Source: an uncultured Clostridium sp. (lineage in GTDB: Bacteria > Bacillota > Clostridia > TANB77 > CAG-508). Taken from it: a stretch of DNA of 64,000 nucleotides. The position numbers and the translations under genes are program-made. Shown here one piece after another: positions 63,019-64,000 of this stretch. Location of the stretch: the NCBI GenBank assembly GCA_900552555.1, contig URZW01000001.1, positions 194,194 to 258,193 on the forward strand. The letters run 5' to 3'. The notes under the pieces are model-generated. The model worked only from the letters and a program-made list of their open reading frames with translations. It ran no database searches and was not told where the DNA came from. Numbering within the stretch: position 1 is the stretch's first letter; every line of letters begins with the position of its first letter.

Positions 63019-63047
63019 CTGTCAAAATGGACGCCCCTTTTTGACAT
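63019..63047. repeat. Solo arm of the 10.35-kb element
   Basis: CTGTCAAAATGGACGCCCC then TTTTTGACA matches the arm at 10345-10374 (two or three mismatches). It separates mutS from the upstream gene and forms a short imperfect hairpin itself. Confidence 0.6.
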
Positions 63048-64000
63048 TATCTTTCCTCGTTTTCTTTATCATTATTTTCTTTACTATTTTCTATTATTTG
63101 ATTTTTAATCTTCTCAATATTATACATTAGTTCTTCAATATCTAAATCCAAATCCTTTGCTGTTTTTTCAAAAGCCTTTTTATTATCATATCCCATTTCT
63201 AAATAATTTGATAATATTTTCATTATTTTTTCATCCTCAGATTTTAAATTCCATTGTTTTACATCTAATTCTTCTTTTTTAGTACTATTTTGATTATACT
63301 TTGATGTTTTTGTTGTATTCTCAAATTTAGAAAAATCGACTCCAAAATTATTTTTTTGTTTTAAAATATATCCTATACAATATTTTTTAGATTTGCTATA
63401 TAAAGAATTATATAAAAATTCTTGGTCTATATCCGTATTATAAACTATATCTCCACATTTTTCAATCAATACTGATATACAATAACTTTCTATTTCTTGT
63501 CTGTCAAATTTATATTTTAATGATAGAAAATTTGATATTCTTTTACTTATGGTTAACAAAATGTTTTGATATTTTTTCATATCCTGTTTATTCATCTGTA
63601 TAGATTTTCCAATATACAATCCACCTTTTTCATCTATTGTTTTTTTATAATGTATAATATATTCTCTTTTTAAAAAAGCATTAATAATTGTTTCCACATC
63701 TACATTTCTAAATTGTCCTATTTGATTTAATTCTCCTATTGTTACTATTTTATTGTAATATCCTTTTAATTTCATATACATTATTATATTTTCATTATTG
63801 GCATCTTCTGGAAGCTTGGAGAAAATTTTAGTAAAATCATTTATATTTTTTTTTAATATAATTCCATAATTTTCCTCTATATTATGTTTTGGTATTTCAT
63901 ACTCATCTAGTATTTTAAATTTTTCTTCTATTTCTTTGACTTTTTCTTGTATTTTTCCTTGTGCTAATACTGATAAACATTTTTCTATTGTTTCTTTTGA
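63047..64000 (-). CDS. Hypothetical protein, 5' partial
   Basis: The frame is open to the window edge (at least 317 codons): TIEKCLSVLAQGKIQEKVKE, coiled-coil-like helices (about the first 45 residues seen), LPEDANNENIIMYMKLKGYY, then KIVTIGELNQIGQFRNVDVE and KAFEKTAKDLDLDIEELMYN. Mostly helical, highly charged, soluble. I do not recognise the family. Upstream of mutS in the same direction with only an inverted-repeat arm between. Confidence 0.6.
   Translation of the reverse strand, partial: SKETIEKCLSVLAQGKIQEKVKEIEEKFKILDEYEIPKHNIEENYGIILKKNINDFTKIFSKLPEDANNENIIMYMKLKGYYNKIVTIGELNQIGQFRNVDVETIINAFLKREYIIHYKKTIDEKGGLYIGKSIQMNKQDMKKYQNILLTISKRISNFLSLKYKFDRQEIESYCISVLIEKCGDIVYNTDIDQEFLYNSLYSKSKKYCIGYILKQKNNFGVDFSKFENTTKTSKYNQNSTKKEELDVKQWNLKSEDEKIMKILSNYLEMGYDNKKAFEKTAKDLDLDIEELMYNIEKIKNQIIENSKENNDKENEER

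Noticed and set aside
1..64000. CRISPR arrays, tRNA, rRNA and classic riboswitches
   Set aside because: I saw no regularly spaced repeats, no cloverleaf or CCA-ended candidates and no known aptamer core; the repeats between 1.2 and 5 kb are too long and gene-separated.

Overview
The window is very AT-rich, strongly minus-biased DNA with dense short-gapped operons, AGGAGG-type ribosome sites and AGA-dominated arginine usage. With spoIIIAA, a Spo0A-like remnant, clostridial-type ECF sigma/anti-sigma pairs and many small terminators, it suggests a low-GC Bacillota, most likely an uncultured gut Clostridia lineage. No rRNA, tRNA or CRISPR array was recognised.

Layout. 0-5.4 kb: a decayed accessory stretch in which genes (ORF6N/PLD protein, DUF4143 ATPase, a nonsense-mutated rhuM, a 63-aa ORF) alternate with copies of one repeat, like a cassette array. 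5.4-17 kb: spoIIIAA, VanW and phosphodiester-glycosidase surface proteins, YihY, CmpB, recG, a phosphoesterase, tsaD, an M50 protease and Fic. 17-26 kb: three ECF sigma systems, one of them a sigma factor fused to its membrane/extracellular partner, then small membrane proteins. 26.4-28 kb: a truncated tyrosine recombinase with a 14-6-14 core site. 28-50 kb: an accessory cluster with repeated YqfW-like HAD nucleotidases, DUF84 NTPase, a HAD-nucleoside hydrolase fusion, HD, 2H phosphoesterase, GNAT, glycoside hydrolases, a beta-lactamase-fold protein, MFS/MATE exporters and an ABC-2 transporter, with several pseudogenes. 50-53 kb: a broken PadR/FtsW fusion and a fourth ECF system. 53-64 kb: lysS, obgE, trpS, a beta-lactamase-fold gene, dapA and mutS, separated by short inverted-repeat elements.

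Main observation. Three otherwise well-conserved genes (spoIIIAA, an ECF sigma factor, dapA) are each broken once, each by exactly one extra C directly before a glycine GGN codon, so that the upstream frame meets CGG and the conserved protein resumes in the +1 frame. Reading the other genes by eye I found no in-frame CGG except in four unusual monocistronic genes (13518, 31216, 32104, 59652), each with a near-consensus promoter and a full Shine-Dalgarno sequence. This fits CGG being unassigned or very slowly decoded in this organism and acting as a +1 programmed frameshift signal; systematic sequence error is the main alternative.

Other decay (rhuM Q-to-stop, an ABC transporter, PadR-FtsW, homopolymer shifts) is of ordinary, mixed kinds, which makes the uniform CGG class stand out.
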